NCBI RefSeq assembly: GCF_900460245.1
Contig: NZ_UHIP01000001.1
Coordinates: forward strand, 2,356,001 to 2,420,000
DNA length: 64,000 nt
Reading direction: 5' to 3'
DNA from: Vibrio fluvialis
GTDB lineage: Bacteria > Pseudomonadota > Gammaproteobacteria > Enterobacterales > Vibrionaceae
The notes beneath the pieces are model-generated. The model did no database searches and was not told the DNA's origin. It worked only from the letters and a program-made list of their open reading frames with translations. Shown here in pieces: positions 55,323 through 64,000 of the stretch (positions are counted from its first letter, which is position 1; every line of letters begins with the position of its first letter). Both the position numbers and the translations under genes were made by a program.

Positions 55323-56048
55323 TCAGTAACCTTCTTGGTCACCAATCAGCACTGAATCCAGCGCAATCTCAATCATTTCGTTGAACGTGTTCTGACGCTC
55401 TTCTGAAGTAGTTTGCTCACCCGTCTTGATGTGATCTGAAACAGTACAGATAGCCAGTGCTTTTGCACCGTATTCAGCAGCCACACCGTAGATACCCGCA
55501 GCTTCCATTTCCACACCCACGATGCCGTATTTATCCATCACTTCGAACATTGATGGATCCGGCGTGTAGAACAATTCAGCCGAGAACAGGTTACCCACTT
55601 TAACGTCGATACCGCGAGCTTTGGCTGCTTCTTCCGCCGCTTTCACCATTTTGTAATCCGCAATCGCAGCAAAGTCATGATCTTTGAAACGGATACGGTT
55701 CACTTTAGAGTCGGTACAAGCACCCATGCCAATCACGACATCGCGCACTTTGATGTCTTCATTAACGGCGCCGCAGCTACCAACACGGATGATTTTCTTC
55801 ACTCCGTAATCTTTTACCAGCTCAGTCACGTAGATTGAGCACGATGGAATACCCATACCGTGGCCCATTACTGACACTTTGCGGCCTTTGTAAGTGCCTG
55901 TGTAACCGAACATGTTGCGCACGTCGCAGACCTGAACCACATCGTCCAGGAATGTTTCAGCAATGTATTTCGCGCGCAGCGGGTCACCCGGCATCAGTAC
56001 TACATCAGCAAAATCGCCCATCTCAGCATTGATATGTGGAGTAGCCAT
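55323..56048 (-). CDS. deoD: Purine-nucleoside phosphorylase DeoD
   Basis: DeoD splits purine (deoxy)nucleosides with phosphate to the base and (deoxy)ribose 1-phosphate. The 241-residue length and sequence are those of the hexameric enterobacterial type ([30 protein letters not shown] as start, phosphate-binding [28 protein letters not shown]). Last gene of deoC-deoA-deoB-deoD; a nested hairpin lies between deoB and deoD. Confidence 0.97.
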   Translation of the reverse strand: MATPHINAEMGDFADVVLMPGDPLRAKYIAETFLDDVVQVCDVRNMFGYTGTYKGRKVSVMGHGMGIPSCSIYVTELVKDYGVKKIIRVGSCGAVNEDIKVRDVVIGMGACTDSKVNRIRFKDHDFAAIADYKMVKAAEEAAKARGIDVKVGNLFSAELFYTPDPSMFEVMDKYGIVGVEMEAAGIYGVAAEYGAKALAICTVSDHIKTGEQTTSEERQNTFNEMIEIALDSVLIGDQEGY

Positions 56049-56111
56049 GTGTGTTTTCCTTTATTGCGTTTACCCAGTCTCTGGATAAATTTTAATCGTT
56101 GAATTTGGTTT

Positions 56112-56186
56112 CTGCCCACAGGCAGTCAAATCTTTGCCCGCAGACGTGACAGGCCGATGACGTCGTCATCACGTGTTCGTCTGCGG
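56112..56186 (-). repeat. Hairpins in the deoB-deoD gap
   Basis: CTGCC (56112-56116) pairs with GGCAG (56121-56125). Next to it, CCGCAGACG (56138-56146) pairs with CGTCTGCGG (56178-56186) and encloses a second stem GATGA (56156-56160) with TCATC (56166-56170). The lack of T-runs suggests mRNA processing or stability control, or partial attenuation, rather than full termination. Confidence 0.6.
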
Positions 56187-56193
56187 CGCGCTA

Positions 56194-57414
56194 TCACAGA
56201 AAGTTCTTTCCGTAGTCCATTGCTGAGGTACCGAAGTAGCTCGCCAGTGTCTGGCCGATGTCAGCAAAGGTTTCGCGCTGGCCCAGAGAGCCCGGTTTCA
56301 CTTTTTTGCCGTACACAATTACAGGAATGTGCTCACGCGTGTGGTCGGTGCCCGGCCAAGTTGGGTCACAGCCGTGATCGGCCGTCAGGATCAGCAGGTC
56401 ATCGTCCTGCATCAGTTCCAGCACTTGTGGCAGACGGTTGTCGAAGTATTCCAGCGCCGCCGCATAACCGGCAACATCACGGCGGTGGCCGTAAGCGGAA
56501 TCGAAATCGACGAAGTTGGTGAACACGATGGTGTTATCACCAGCAGCTGAGATTTGCTCCAGAGTGGCATCAAACAGCGCCGGAATGCCGGTCGCTTTGA
56601 CTTTTTTGGTGATACCGCAGTTGGCATAGATGTCAGCAATCTTACCGATCGATACAACCTGACCCTGTTTCTCATCCACCAGCTTTTGCAGCACAGTCTC
56701 TGAAGGCGGTTCAACCGACAGGTCACGACGGTTACCGGTACGCTCAAACTGACCTTTACCCGGGCCGATGAACGGACGCGCGATCACACGGCCAATGTTG
56801 TAATCTTCCAGCTCTTCACGAGCGATTTGGCACAGCTCCAGCAAACGATCGAGACCAAACGTCTCTTCGTGACACGCAATCTGGAACACCGAGTCTGCCG
56901 AGGTGTAGAAAATTGGCTGACCCGTTTTCATGTGCTCTTCACCCAGATCATCCAGCACTTGAGTGCCCGATGCGTGGCAGTTACCCAGGAATCCGTCCAG
57001 ACCCGCGCGCGCCAGAATGCGATCGGTCAGCGCTTTCGGGAAGCTGTTTTGTTTGTCGCTGAAGTAACCCCAGTCAAACAGTACCGGCACACCAGCAATT
57101 TCCCAGTGGCCTGATGGCGTGTCTTTACCAGAAGACAGCTCGGCAGCGTGGCCGTAGGCACCGATGATATCGGCACGTTCATCCAAACCCGGAGCAAAAC
57201 GCCCCGTAGCTTCTTTGTGTGCCATTGCCAAACCCAGTTTGGACAGGTTTGGCAACGTCAATGGGCCTTTGCGGTTCGCATTGTCGGCTTCACCGTTAGC
57301 ACACTGATCCGCGATGTGGCCCAACGTATCTGCACCGACATCACCAAACGCTTCGGCATCTGGTGCCGCGCCAATACCGAAGGAATCTAAAACTAAAATA
57401 AATGCTCTTTTCAT
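56194..57414 (-). CDS. deoB: Phosphopentomutase DeoB
   Basis: DeoB interconverts (deoxy)ribose 1-phosphate and 5-phosphate, linking nucleoside phosphorolysis to DeoC. The 406-residue alkaline-phosphatase-superfamily enzyme has metal-ligand motifs [22 protein letters not shown] (with the phospho-Thr region), [15 protein letters not shown] and [25 protein letters not shown] lies 7 bp upstream of the ATG. Between deoA and deoD on the same strand. Confidence 0.97.
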   Translation of the reverse strand: MKRAFILVLDSFGIGAAPDAEAFGDVGADTLGHIADQCANGEADNANRKGPLTLPNLSKLGLAMAHKEATGRFAPGLDERADIIGAYGHAAELSSGKDTPSGHWEIAGVPVLFDWGYFSDKQNSFPKALTDRILARAGLDGFLGNCHASGTQVLDDLGEEHMKTGQPIFYTSADSVFQIACHEETFGLDRLLELCQIAREELEDYNIGRVIARPFIGPGKGQFERTGNRRDLSVEPPSETVLQKLVDEKQGQVVSIGKIADIYANCGITKKVKATGIPALFDATLEQISAAGDNTIVFTNFVDFDSAYGHRRDVAGYAAALEYFDNRLPQVLELMQDDDLLILTADHGCDPTWPGTDHTREHIPVIVYGKKVKPGSLGQRETFADIGQTLASYFGTSAMDYGKNFL

Positions 57415-57433
57415 TGCTCACTCCTAGCCGAAA

Positions 57434-58762
57434 CTACACGTCTTCTTCACGAATCTGACGGTACACTTCCGGAGTTGGTACATACTCTCCGCCCACTTTG
57501 ATTGCACGTTGTAGTGCGTTGGCAGCGTCTTGCCACTGCGCTTCAGTACGGGCGTGAATCATTGCTAAAGGTTTATTGCTGTCGGCGACTTCACCCAGAC
57601 GGATAAACTGATCAAAGCCGACGGCGTAATCGATGCTATCGGTCGCCACACGGCGTCCGCCGCCCATACCGACCACCGCCATGCCAATAGCGCGGGTATC
57701 CATTGAGGAAACCACGCCGCTTTGCTCGGCGTACACAGGTTTGATGATGTCGGCTTTATCAAGGTAGTTATCGTAGTTTTCCACGAAATCTGCCGGCCCA
57801 CCAAGACCTGCCACCATCTTGCCAAAACGTTCCGCCGCCTGGCCGTTATCCAGCACGGTTTGCAGTTTGGCACGCGCTTCAGTGGTGTCTTTGGCCAGCT
57901 TACCCAGCACCAGCATTTCGGCGCACGACGCCATGGTCACTTCAAACAAGCGTGGATTACGGTATTCCCCGGTGAGGAAACGCACCGCTTCGCGCACTTC
58001 CACGGCATTACCCGCCGATGACGCCAGCACCTGGTTCATGTCGGTCAGAATGGCCGTAGTTTTGGTACCAGCACCGTTGGCTACTGCCACGATGGATTTT
58101 GCCAGATCTTCCGATGCTTCGTAGGTTGGCATAAACGCGCCCGAACCCACCTTGACGTCCATTACCAGCGATTCCAGACCTGCCGCCAGCTTCTTCGACA
58201 GAATGGACGCGGTAATGAGGGAAATGTTGTCTACCGTTGCGGTGATATCACGAGTGGCGTAGACACGCTTATCCGCGGGTGCCAAATCGCCAGTCTGACC
58301 GATGATGGCCACGCCGGCTTCTTTGGTCACTTTGCCGAACACGTCATTAGTTGGCGTAATGTTGTAGCCCGGAATCGATTCCAGTTTGTCCAGCGTACCG
58401 CCAGTGTGGCCAAGGCCACGGCCAGAGATCATTGGTACGTAACCGCCACACGCTGCCACCATTGGGCCAAGCATCAGTGAGGTTACGTCGCCCACACCAC
58501 CGGTGGAATGTTTGTCGACGATCGGGCCATCAAAGTTCATGTGGCTCCAGTCGATCACCATACCGGAATCGCGCATTGCACAGGTCAGCGCAATACGTTC
58601 AGGCATGGTCATTTCACGAAAGAATACCGCCATTGCAAATGCTGCGATCTGGCCTTCAGAAACCGTGTTGTTCGCAACACCCTGAACAAAGAAGTTGATC
58701 TCTTCTGCGGTCAGGACTTCGCCATCACGTTTTCTGCGAATAATTTCTTGAGGTAAATACAT
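57434..58762 (-). CDS. deoA: Thymidine phosphorylase DeoA
   Basis: DeoA splits thymidine (and deoxyuridine) with phosphate to thymine and deoxyribose 1-phosphate. The 442-residue product has the family signature [19 protein letters not shown] and the phosphate-binding [15 protein letters not shown] is 5 bp before the ATG. It follows deoC after a 92-bp gap with two hairpins. Confidence 0.97.
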   Translation of the reverse strand: MYLPQEIIRRKRDGEVLTAEEINFFVQGVANNTVSEGQIAAFAMAVFFREMTMPERIALTCAMRDSGMVIDWSHMNFDGPIVDKHSTGGVGDVTSLMLGPMVAACGGYVPMISGRGLGHTGGTLDKLESIPGYNITPTNDVFGKVTKEAGVAIIGQTGDLAPADKRVYATRDITATVDNISLITASILSKKLAAGLESLVMDVKVGSGAFMPTYEASEDLAKSIVAVANGAGTKTTAILTDMNQVLASSAGNAVEVREAVRFLTGEYRNPRLFEVTMASCAEMLVLGKLAKDTTEARAKLQTVLDNGQAAERFGKMVAGLGGPADFVENYDNYLDKADIIKPVYAEQSGVVSSMDTRAIGMAVVGMGGGRRVATDSIDYAVGFDQFIRLGEVADSNKPLAMIHARTEAQWQDAANALQRAIKVGGEYVPTPEVYRQIREEDV

Positions 58763-58775
58763 GAGTGCCTCCCAA

Positions 58776-58839
58776 GCTCTGAATCAGAGCCATGGTCTAT
58801 ATCGTATAGAGAGAATATAGGTGGCGCAGAGCGCCACCT
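58776..58839 (-). repeat. Hairpins in the deoC-deoA gap
   Basis: AGGTGGCGC (58819-58827), loop AGA, GCGCCACCT (58831-58839) is a perfect 9-bp stem just after deoC. GCTCT (58776-58780), GAATC, AGAGC (58786-58790) forms a second stem just before the deoA ribosome site. There is no T-run after either, so readthrough into deoA is expected. Confidence 0.65.
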
Positions 58840-58854
58840 GAGACGCGAAACGAA

Positions 58855-59634
58855 TTAGTACGCTGCAGGATCTGCAGTTTCGTTGGTCACTTCTAATGTA
58901 TTTAGTAGATTGGTCAGCAAGCTTGATGCACCAAAACGGTAGTGACGGCTGTCTACCCAGTTGTCACCCAGGATCTCATCTGCCATTGCTAAGTAAAGGG
59001 CTGCATCTTCTGCAGTACGAACGCCACCCGCTGGTTTGAAACCAACGCTTTTCGCTACGCCCATATCGCGGATCACTTCCAGCATCATGCGCGCGTATTC
59101 AGGCGTCGCATTCACTGGCACTTTGCCCGTAGACGTTTTGATGAAGTCTGCACCGGCTTCGATACAGATTTGAGAAGCTTTTTTGATCAGCGCTTCTTCT
59201 TTCAGTTCACCGGTTTCGATGATCACTTTCAGTAGCACTGTGTCACCACAAGCCGCTTTACATTGTTTCACCAGGTCAAAACCAACCTGTTCATTGCCTG
59301 CCATCAGAGCGCGATATGGGAACACCACGTCCACTTCATCTGCACCGTAAGCCACTGCGGCTTTGGTTTCAGCAACCGCAATGTCCACATCGTCGTTACC
59401 GTGTGGGAAGTTGGTTACCGTTGCAATATGAACGTCTGGTGTACCTTGCTCACGAAGGGTCTTCTTAGCAATAGGAATAAAGCGAGGGTAGATGCAGATC
59501 GCAGCGGTGTTACCGACTGGGCTCTTCGCATCATGACAAAGCTGGATCACTTTCGCATCCGTGTCATCATCATTCAGCGTAGTCAGGTCCATCAGTTTAA
59601 GTGCACGTAGTGCTGCTGCTTTTAAATCGCTCAT
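58855..59634 (-). CDS. deoC: Deoxyribose-phosphate aldolase DeoC
   Basis: DeoC cleaves 2-deoxyribose 5-phosphate to acetaldehyde and glyceraldehyde 3-phosphate, the exit step of deoxynucleoside catabolism. The 259-residue class I aldolase has the Schiff-base Lys K166 in [10 protein letters not shown] and the second Lys K200 in [14 protein letters not shown] is 7 bp upstream. First gene of the deo operon. Confidence 0.97.
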   Translation of the reverse strand: MSDLKAAALRALKLMDLTTLNDDDTDAKVIQLCHDAKSPVGNTAAICIYPRFIPIAKKTLREQGTPDVHIATVTNFPHGNDDVDIAVAETKAAVAYGADEVDVVFPYRALMAGNEQVGFDLVKQCKAACGDTVLLKVIIETGELKEEALIKKASQICIEAGADFIKTSTGKVPVNATPEYARMMLEVIRDMGVAKSVGFKPAGGVRTAEDAALYLAMADEILGDNWVDSRHYRFGASSLLTNLLNTLEVTNETADPAAY

Positions 59635-60211
59635 TTCTATCTCCGATCAATATATTCAAATAGTTCACTCCCCGACCCGAAACGGATGTTTCATGGCGGG
59701 CAGCCACAAATGAACGGACTTGGTTCCTTGAAGACTCGGTGCTACGCACCAATTGCTATCCCTGTCACCGCACAGTACCAATTTGGTCTATGGCACAACA
59801 ATCTGCGATTGTGGTGTCTAACGTATGTCAGCAACATCGGTTGCCTCAGCGTGAATGATACTCCTTGTATCCACTCATGCTAACTAAAACTTCCCAATCA
59901 TAAATTAAGAAGCAATCCCACCCGACGCATCTTTATCACTCCCGTGACTGAAGAGTGCGCAACAGATGGCTAAACACAGAACAGCCACTCCCGAACAGAA
60001 GAAATGGTCACCGTATTACTACGATTTATCCCATGCTCTTTAGTTTTATACAGTATAGATATTCGTCGCAAAACTGTAGCGCCGCTGCTAGAGCAAACGG
60101 TTTGTATCTCAAAATAACCAGCAATCGAAACGAGGTTCAGCCCTTGTCGGAGCTGGATTTAGCGTGCAATCCATTACACGTTGCCCTCATTTTCGATGGC
60201 CAGAAAACAAA
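59635..60211. other. Intergenic region upstream of deoC with several hairpins
   Basis: About 575 bp without a credible gene. It should hold the deo promoter(s), but I could not place DeoR, CytR or CRP sites with confidence. Small stems are visible: GGTGC (59738) TAC GCACC (59746-59750), and CACAACAATC (59794-59803) TGC GATTGTGGTG (59807-59816, one mismatch). Frames at 59686-59883 and 59955-60284 have no protein-like composition. Confidence 0.5.
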
Positions 60212-60243
60212 AAAACCCCGCAGCAATCTCTTGCTACGGGGTG
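60212..60243 (-). terminator. Terminator of nupC
   Basis: CCCCG-AGCAA and TTGCT-CGGGG pair around TCTC with one C/A mismatch; on the minus strand the stem is followed by GGTTTTTTTG. It lies 38 bp past the nupC stop. Confidence 0.88.
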
Positions 60244-60280
60244 ATGTTAAACGGCGTCTATATAATCTTTCTCTACAAAC

Positions 60281-61546
60281 TTAGAAAGACAGGAAGAAGC
60301 CAGCAATGGTTGCTGCCATCAGGTTAGATAGCGTACCAGCAGCCACAGCTTTCATACCGAAACGTGCGATGTCGTGACGACGGTTAGGAGCAATACCACC
60401 CAGACCGCCCAGCAGGATCGCGATAGAAGACAGGTTCGCGAAACCACACAGAGCGAAGGAGATGATTGCAGCCGTCTTCTGAGACATTACCGCACCAGTT
60501 GCTGCTACTACTTGAGCGTTTTCGCCCACGTAAGGAACAAAGTTCAGGTATGCAACGAATTCGTTTACTACGATCTTCTGACCGATGAATGAACCGGCAA
60601 GAGTTGCTTCAGACCATGGCACACCGATGATGAATGCTAGTGGAGAGAATACCCAACCCAGCAGCAGTTCAAGAGTCAGTTGTGGCATACCGAACCAACC
60701 ACCGATACCACCCAGAAGGCCGTTAATCAGAGCGATCAGACCGATGAACGCCAGCAGCATTGCGCCGATGTTCAGTGCCAGTTGCAGACCCATAGACGCA
60801 CCGCCCGCCGCAGCGTCGATTACGTTTGCTGGTTTGTCGTCGCCACCGTCGATGTCTACTGTGCCCAGTTCTTCATCTGGAGCCTCAGTTTCAGGTTTGA
60901 TGATTTTCGCGAACAGCAGACCACCAGGTGCCGCCATGAATGACGCTGCAACCAGGTACTCTAGAGGCACACCCATTGATGCGTAACCAGCTAGTACACC
61001 ACCTGCTACAGAAGCCAGACCACCACACATTACTGCAAACAGCTCAGACTGAGTCATTTTTGGAACAAACGGGCGCACAACCAGAGGTGCTTCAGTTTGA
61101 CCAACGAAAATGTTTGCTGCTGCAGACATAGATTCCGCGCGAGAAGTGCCTAGTGCTTTTTGCAGGCCACCACCCAGAATCTTGATAACCCACTGCATCA
61201 CACCCAGGTAGTACAAAACTGAGATCAGTGCAGAGAAGAAGATTACTGTAGGCAGAACTTGGAAAGCAAAAATGAAACCGATACCGTCAACAGAGAAGTT
61301 AACCAGGCTGCCGAACAGGAAACCGATACCATCTTTACCGTAGTCGATTACGCTCTGAACACCAGCAGCAAAACCTGCCAGCAGATCACGACCCCAAGGG
61401 ACGTAAAGAACGAAACCACCTAGTGCGAATTGGATAGCAAATGCGCCACCCACGGTTCTAAAGTTAATAGCTTTACGGTTATCAGACAGTAGTACTGCGA
61501 TTGCAATTAGTACTGCCATACCGATTAGGCTCATAAACAGGCTCAT
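60281..61546 (-). CDS. nupC: Concentrative nucleoside transporter NupC (CNT)
   Basis: A 421-residue sodium- or proton-coupled nucleoside importer. It is very close to the V. cholerae CNT of known structure as I remember it: MSLFMSLIGMAVL start, ILGGGLQKALGTSRAES, the re-entrant-loop G-QTE motif (Q150-T151-E152) that binds the base, NEFVAY, and FANLSSIAILLGG with the ribose-binding Asn and Ser. It supplies substrates to the neighbouring Deo enzymes. A terminator follows; CytR-like octamers lie upstream. Confidence 0.97.
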   Translation of the reverse strand: MSLFMSLIGMAVLIAIAVLLSDNRKAINFRTVGGAFAIQFALGGFVLYVPWGRDLLAGFAAGVQSVIDYGKDGIGFLFGSLVNFSVDGIGFIFAFQVLPTVIFFSALISVLYYLGVMQWVIKILGGGLQKALGTSRAESMSAAANIFVGQTEAPLVVRPFVPKMTQSELFAVMCGGLASVAGGVLAGYASMGVPLEYLVAASFMAAPGGLLFAKIIKPETEAPDEELGTVDIDGGDDKPANVIDAAAGGASMGLQLALNIGAMLLAFIGLIALINGLLGGIGGWFGMPQLTLELLLGWVFSPLAFIIGVPWSEATLAGSFIGQKIVVNEFVAYLNFVPYVGENAQVVAATGAVMSQKTAAIISFALCGFANLSSIAILLGGLGGIAPNRRHDIARFGMKAVAAGTLSNLMAATIAGFFLSF

Positions 61547-61673
61547 AGTTTATGACTTCCTTATAAGTTAATTGTTGGCGTGTAAAACTTTGGTTTGTTT
61601 TCGCAGCGGATTATACGCACCCGCCAAAAAAAAAGTAACGCATGCATCACGCAATATTGATAAAACTCTTTTT

Positions 61674-61790
61674 GTTGCATTTATAATTGAGAAGCCAATC
61701 ACAAATAATTGTGTAGATAGTGTTCAGAGTTGCTATTTGACCGGTTTGGTGTGCAAAAAATCCGACACGTCGAACTCACCCAAATGCAAC
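61674..61790 (-). promoter_or_regulatory. CytR-like octamers upstream of nupC
   Basis: GTTGCATT at 61674-61681 and its inverse AATGCAAC at 61783-61790 both match the CytR recognition octamer. They are about 100 bp apart, wider than classic CytR pairs, so each may act separately. CytR control of nucleoside transporters is known in enterobacteria and Vibrio has CytR. Candidate only. Confidence 0.35.
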
Positions 61791-62264
61791 CGTTTGCTCA
61801 ATTTAAAACCCATAAAGATCGCAGCACGTTAACGACAAATTCACGTTTTTTATTTTCATTTCGCTGCGTTTTTTCTCATTATTGGCAAATAAAAACTTGT
61901 GTACTCAGTCACACCAATTTGAAACAGTTTTCACTGGTTTTTTCGGTTTATTTGGCTTTCTTTGTCTGACCTGTTTATTTATCCATAAATTTATTTTCTT
62001 TCTGATATTCAATTCTAGTCAGTGAAATTTCATTACCGCTATTTTTTATATGAAATTATAAGCACTTCGTTATTACGCATGAATGAGTTAATCGATTACA
62101 TTAATTTAGCGATGACACTCACACAAATCCTGCTATTCACCCGACCAATTGTTAATAAAAACAACAATTGATTAACAATTCAAAACCTAATATTTTGTTC
62201 TTCGAAAAAAAATGTGACTTGATGTGAACTATTGCACTTTTTTTTGCAGCGCAAACGATAAACT

Positions 62265-62270
62265 TATAAT
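62265..62270 (+). promoter_or_regulatory. Candidate -10 box of the BMP-type importer
   Basis: TATAAT, about 85 bp before the GTG start. The -35 region (around 62242-62249, TTTTTGCAG) is weak, so an activator may be needed. The palindromic operator at 62286 would lie just past the start of transcription. Confidence 0.4.
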
Positions 62271-62285
62271 TGGTAGGCTCAATGA

Positions 62286-62303
62286 GTTGACCTATTGGTC
62301 AAC
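62286..62303. promoter_or_regulatory. Palindromic operator upstream of the BMP-type importer
   Basis: GTTGACC TATT GGTCAAC is a perfect 7-bp inverted repeat with a 4-bp spacer, 51 bp before the start codon. The spacing and symmetry suggest a dimeric repressor (for example GntR family), but no regulator gene is adjacent in the window. Confidence 0.5.
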
Positions 62304-62354
62304 ATTTTATTATCAATTTAACAACAGTGGTTTTGTAACATAGGGATATATACA

Positions 62355-63350
62355 GTGAAAAAATCCATCCTAAAAATATCTACCCTTGCTCTCGCAATCT
62401 CCTCTTTCCACGTATTCGCAGAAGCAAAACCTGCCGTTATCTACGATACCGCAGGTAAATTCGACAAATCGTTCAATGAAGCGGTTTATCAGAACGGCGT
62501 AAAAGTCATGGAGGCCGAAGGCCTTGAAGTTCGTGAGTTTGAGCCTCAGAACGAAGCTCAACGTGAACAGGGGCTTCGTCGTCTGGCGAGCCGTGGTTTC
62601 TCACCAATCGTTGCGGTGGGTTTCAACATGGCGTCAGCGGTCGAGAAAGTCGCCACTGAGTTTCCAGACATCCACTTCACCATTCTCGACATGGTGGTTG
62701 ATAAGCCCAACGTACAATCGATCGTCTTTAAAGAACACGAAGGTTCGTTCTTAGTTGGCGCACTGGCCGCGAAAGCCTCTAAATCAGGCGTTGTCGGTTT
62801 TGTCGGCGGTATGGACATTCCTCTGATCCGTAAATTCGAATGTGGTTACGAGCAAGGCGCGAAATACGCCAATCCACAGATCACCGTTCTGCAGAACATG
62901 ACAGGCTCGACACCCGCAGCGTTTGCAGACCCGGCAAAAGGTTCAGAGCTGGCGAAATCTCAGTTTTCCAAAGGCGCTGACGTGATTTACGCCGCAGCAG
63001 GTGGCACTGGCTTAGGGGTTTACCAAGCAGCAGCCGATGCGGGCAAACTGGCCATTGGCGTGGACTCAAACCAAAACCATCTTCAACCAGGCACCATGCT
63101 GACCTCAATGGTGAAACTGGTCGGTGCGGCGGCTGTCGACAGCTGGAAAGAAGAAATCAACGGAGCTTGGCAACCAGGCATCAAGGTACTGGGCTTGAAA
63201 GAAAACGCGGTTGACTGGGCGTACGACGAGTACAACAAGCCTCTGATTTCCGAAGAAATGAAGTCCTACATGGAAAGCCTGAAAGCCGACATCATCGCCG
63301 GCAAGATTCAGGTCCATGACTACATGTCAGACAATAAATGTGATTACTAA
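62355..63350 (+). CDS. BMP-family nucleoside-binding protein of an ABC importer
   Basis: A 331-residue periplasmic protein with a Sec signal peptide (about 1-22, cleaved near HVFA-EAK) and the Bmp/Med/PnrA fold: VIYDTAGKFDKSFNEAVYQNG at the mature N-terminus, VAVGFNMASAVEKVA, GFVGGMDIPLIRKFECGYEQG, ADVIYAAAGGTGLGVYQAA and GVDSNQNHLQPG. These proteins deliver purine nucleosides to an ABC importer. The start is GTG at 62355 with AGGGA 10 bp upstream. The ATPase gene follows after three hairpins. Confidence 0.93.
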   Translation: MKKSILKISTLALAISSFHVFAEAKPAVIYDTAGKFDKSFNEAVYQNGVKVMEAEGLEVREFEPQNEAQREQGLRRLASRGFSPIVAVGFNMASAVEKVATEFPDIHFTILDMVVDKPNVQSIVFKEHEGSFLVGALAAKASKSGVVGFVGGMDIPLIRKFECGYEQGAKYANPQITVLQNMTGSTPAAFADPAKGSELAKSQFSKGADVIYAAAGGTGLGVYQAAADAGKLAIGVDSNQNHLQPGTMLTSMVKLVGAAAVDSWKEEINGAWQPGIKVLGLKENAVDWAYDEYNKPLISEEMKSYMESLKADIIAGKIQVHDYMSDNKCDY

Positions 63351-63378
63351 AACGCTCTGACTATCCATATAAGTCTGG

Positions 63379-63493
63379 CCTTGCGGGCAACACCGCAAGG
63401 GTAAAGAGCCAATGGATAACCCGATACGCCGCTGCTGATGTAGCGGCGTCTATTGATTTGTATTGCGCCCCTTTTGGCGCAATAAAGGCAAGA
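63379..63493 (+). repeat. Three tandem hairpins between binding-protein and ATPase genes
   Basis: CCTTGCGG (63379-63386) pairs with CCGCAAGG (63393-63400); ACGCCGCT (63426-63433) with AGCGGCGT (63442-63449); ATTGCGCC (63472-63479) with GGCGCAAT (63486-63493). All are perfect 8-bp stems. None is followed by a T-run, so they probably protect the upstream message or limit readthrough. Confidence 0.75.
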
Positions 63494-63521
63494 AACTCAT
63501 TTTCGTTCAGGAAGTTTTCGT

Positions 63522-64000
63522 GTGACTCAATCTCAACACTTTGCCATCGAACTTAAACAGATCGATAAGCGTTTTGGTGCTGTTCATGCCAACCGCGCAA
63601 TCGATCTGCAAGTCCCGGCCGGAACCATTCACGGCATTATCGGTGAAAACGGTGCAGGCAAATCGACGCTCATGAGCATCATCTACGGCTTCTACACGCC
63701 TGATGCCGGAGAAATGCGCGTCAACAACACCCCATACTCCCCCAGCAATTCGCAAGATGCGATTGGTTCAGGGATCGGCATGGTTCACCAGCACTTCATG
63801 TTGGTGGATACCTTCACCGTTTTGGAAAACATTGTTCTGGGCGCGGAAAGCGGCTGGAAATTGAATGACAGCCTGAGAGCAGCGCGCAAAAAGCTCATCC
63901 AACTGGAAAAAGACTACGGTCTGGACGTCCCGCTCGACAGTCTGGTGGGCGATCTGCCGGTTGGCTTACAGCAGCGCGTCGAAATTCTGAAAGCGCTCTA
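63522..64000 (+). CDS. Nucleoside ABC importer ATPase, 5' part
   Basis: The first 159 codons of an ABC ATPase of the sugar/nucleoside (YufO/NupA/RbsA-like) class. It starts at GTG 63522 with AGGAAG about 8 bp upstream and reads VTQSQHFAIELKQIDKRFGA, Walker A GENGAGKST at 41-49, Q-loop region IGMVHQHFMLV, and DLPVGLQQRVEIL, the degenerate signature of this class. It runs off the right edge. It should energise import of the ligand of the BMP protein; permease genes are expected next. Confidence 0.93.
   Translation, partial: MTQSQHFAIELKQIDKRFGAVHANRAIDLQVPAGTIHGIIGENGAGKSTLMSIIYGFYTPDAGEMRVNNTPYSPSNSQDAIGSGIGMVHQHFMLVDTFTVLENIVLGAESGWKLNDSLRAARKKLIQLEKDYGLDVPLDSLVGDLPVGLQQRVEILKAL

Larger units (their letters stand above)
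61547..62354. other. AT-rich divergent control region of nupC and the BMP-type importer
   Basis: About 800 bp with no gene that I can support. Beyond the operator, promoter and CytR-like octamers listed separately, I see only AT-rich sequence. A CRP-like half (TGTGA at 62213-62217, followed six bases on by TGTGAA) is incomplete. Confidence 0.5.

Noticed and set aside
59955..60284. Plus-strand frame of 109 codons after deoC
   Set aside because: It runs through the nupC terminator and into the end of nupC on the other strand; no ribosome site or family resemblance.
63507..63755. Minus-strand frame of 82 codons
   Set aside because: It is antisense to the ABC ATPase gene, which has a clear Walker A in the plus frame.

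Overview
The window is an ordinary chromosomal stretch of a gammaproteobacterium, almost certainly a Vibrio (V. fluvialis/V. furnissii-like or a relative of V. cholerae; the species cannot be fixed from this sequence alone). Grounds: a DUF2850-like gene beside argA, the 343-residue type of dapD, an add gene under an adenine riboswitch as in V. vulnificus, a second EF-G next to radA and a large two-PilZ protein (PlzC-like), serB/ytjB, a deoCABD operon beside a NupC that closely resembles the V. cholerae CNT transporter, a ~120-bp Vibrio-type intergenic repeat, and from memory much the same gene order as the V. cholerae large chromosome. No phage, IS, integron, CRISPR, tRNA or rRNA was seen.

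Layout. 1-2.8 kb: the 5' part of mltA (runs off the left edge), a small membrane protein, argA with an ArgR-box candidate. 2.8-3.3 kb: a possible 59-residue gene with its own promoter-like sequence and terminator. 3.3-12.9 kb: recC-recB-recD, with an unexplained 296-bp gap between recC and recB. 13-15 kb: TehA/TDT-type transporter divergent from a LysR regulator. 15-18.1 kb: yebG with a LexA box, dapD, and the riboswitch-controlled purine deaminase. 18.1-19.4 kb: nnrS behind a well-formed sigma-54 promoter. 19.5-24.2 kb: a GNAT/C39-peptidase fusion divergent from a RimK-like ATP-grasp ligase, then ZntB-like, gamma-glutamylcyclotransferase-like and CsaA-like genes. 24.4-29.4 kb: galM, a PAP2/Aur1-like membrane protein, chrA and a GAF/HD-GYP protein.

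29.4-41.8 kb is a complete Flp/Tad pilus operon on the minus strand: flp pilin, tadV, an extra AAA+ ATPase, rcpC, rcpA, a small lipoprotein, three TadE/F/G-like pseudopilins, tadZ, tadA, tadB, tadC, tadD. An AraC-type regulator is divergent from it and an HD-GYP protein overlaps its last gene tail to tail. 43-47.3 kb holds an acyl-CoA synthetase and two tandem copies of a DUF1127/divergent-LysR module. 47.4-55.3 kb: fusA2, radA, plzC-like, serB, ytjB. 55.3-64 kb is a nucleoside salvage block: deoCABD, the nupC nucleoside transporter and the start of a BMP-type nucleoside ABC importer (the ATPase runs off the right edge). The purine deaminase at 17 kb belongs to the same metabolic theme.

The most notable items are the RimK/GNAT-C39/GGCT neighbourhood as a possible peptide-modification system, the adenine riboswitch in front of a protein that looks like an adenine rather than an adenosine deaminase, the sigma-54 promoter of nnrS, the tandem DUF1127-LysR modules, and the tad-linked AAA+ ATPase. 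All functional statements rest on reading the translated sequences and on family knowledge; no database search was run.
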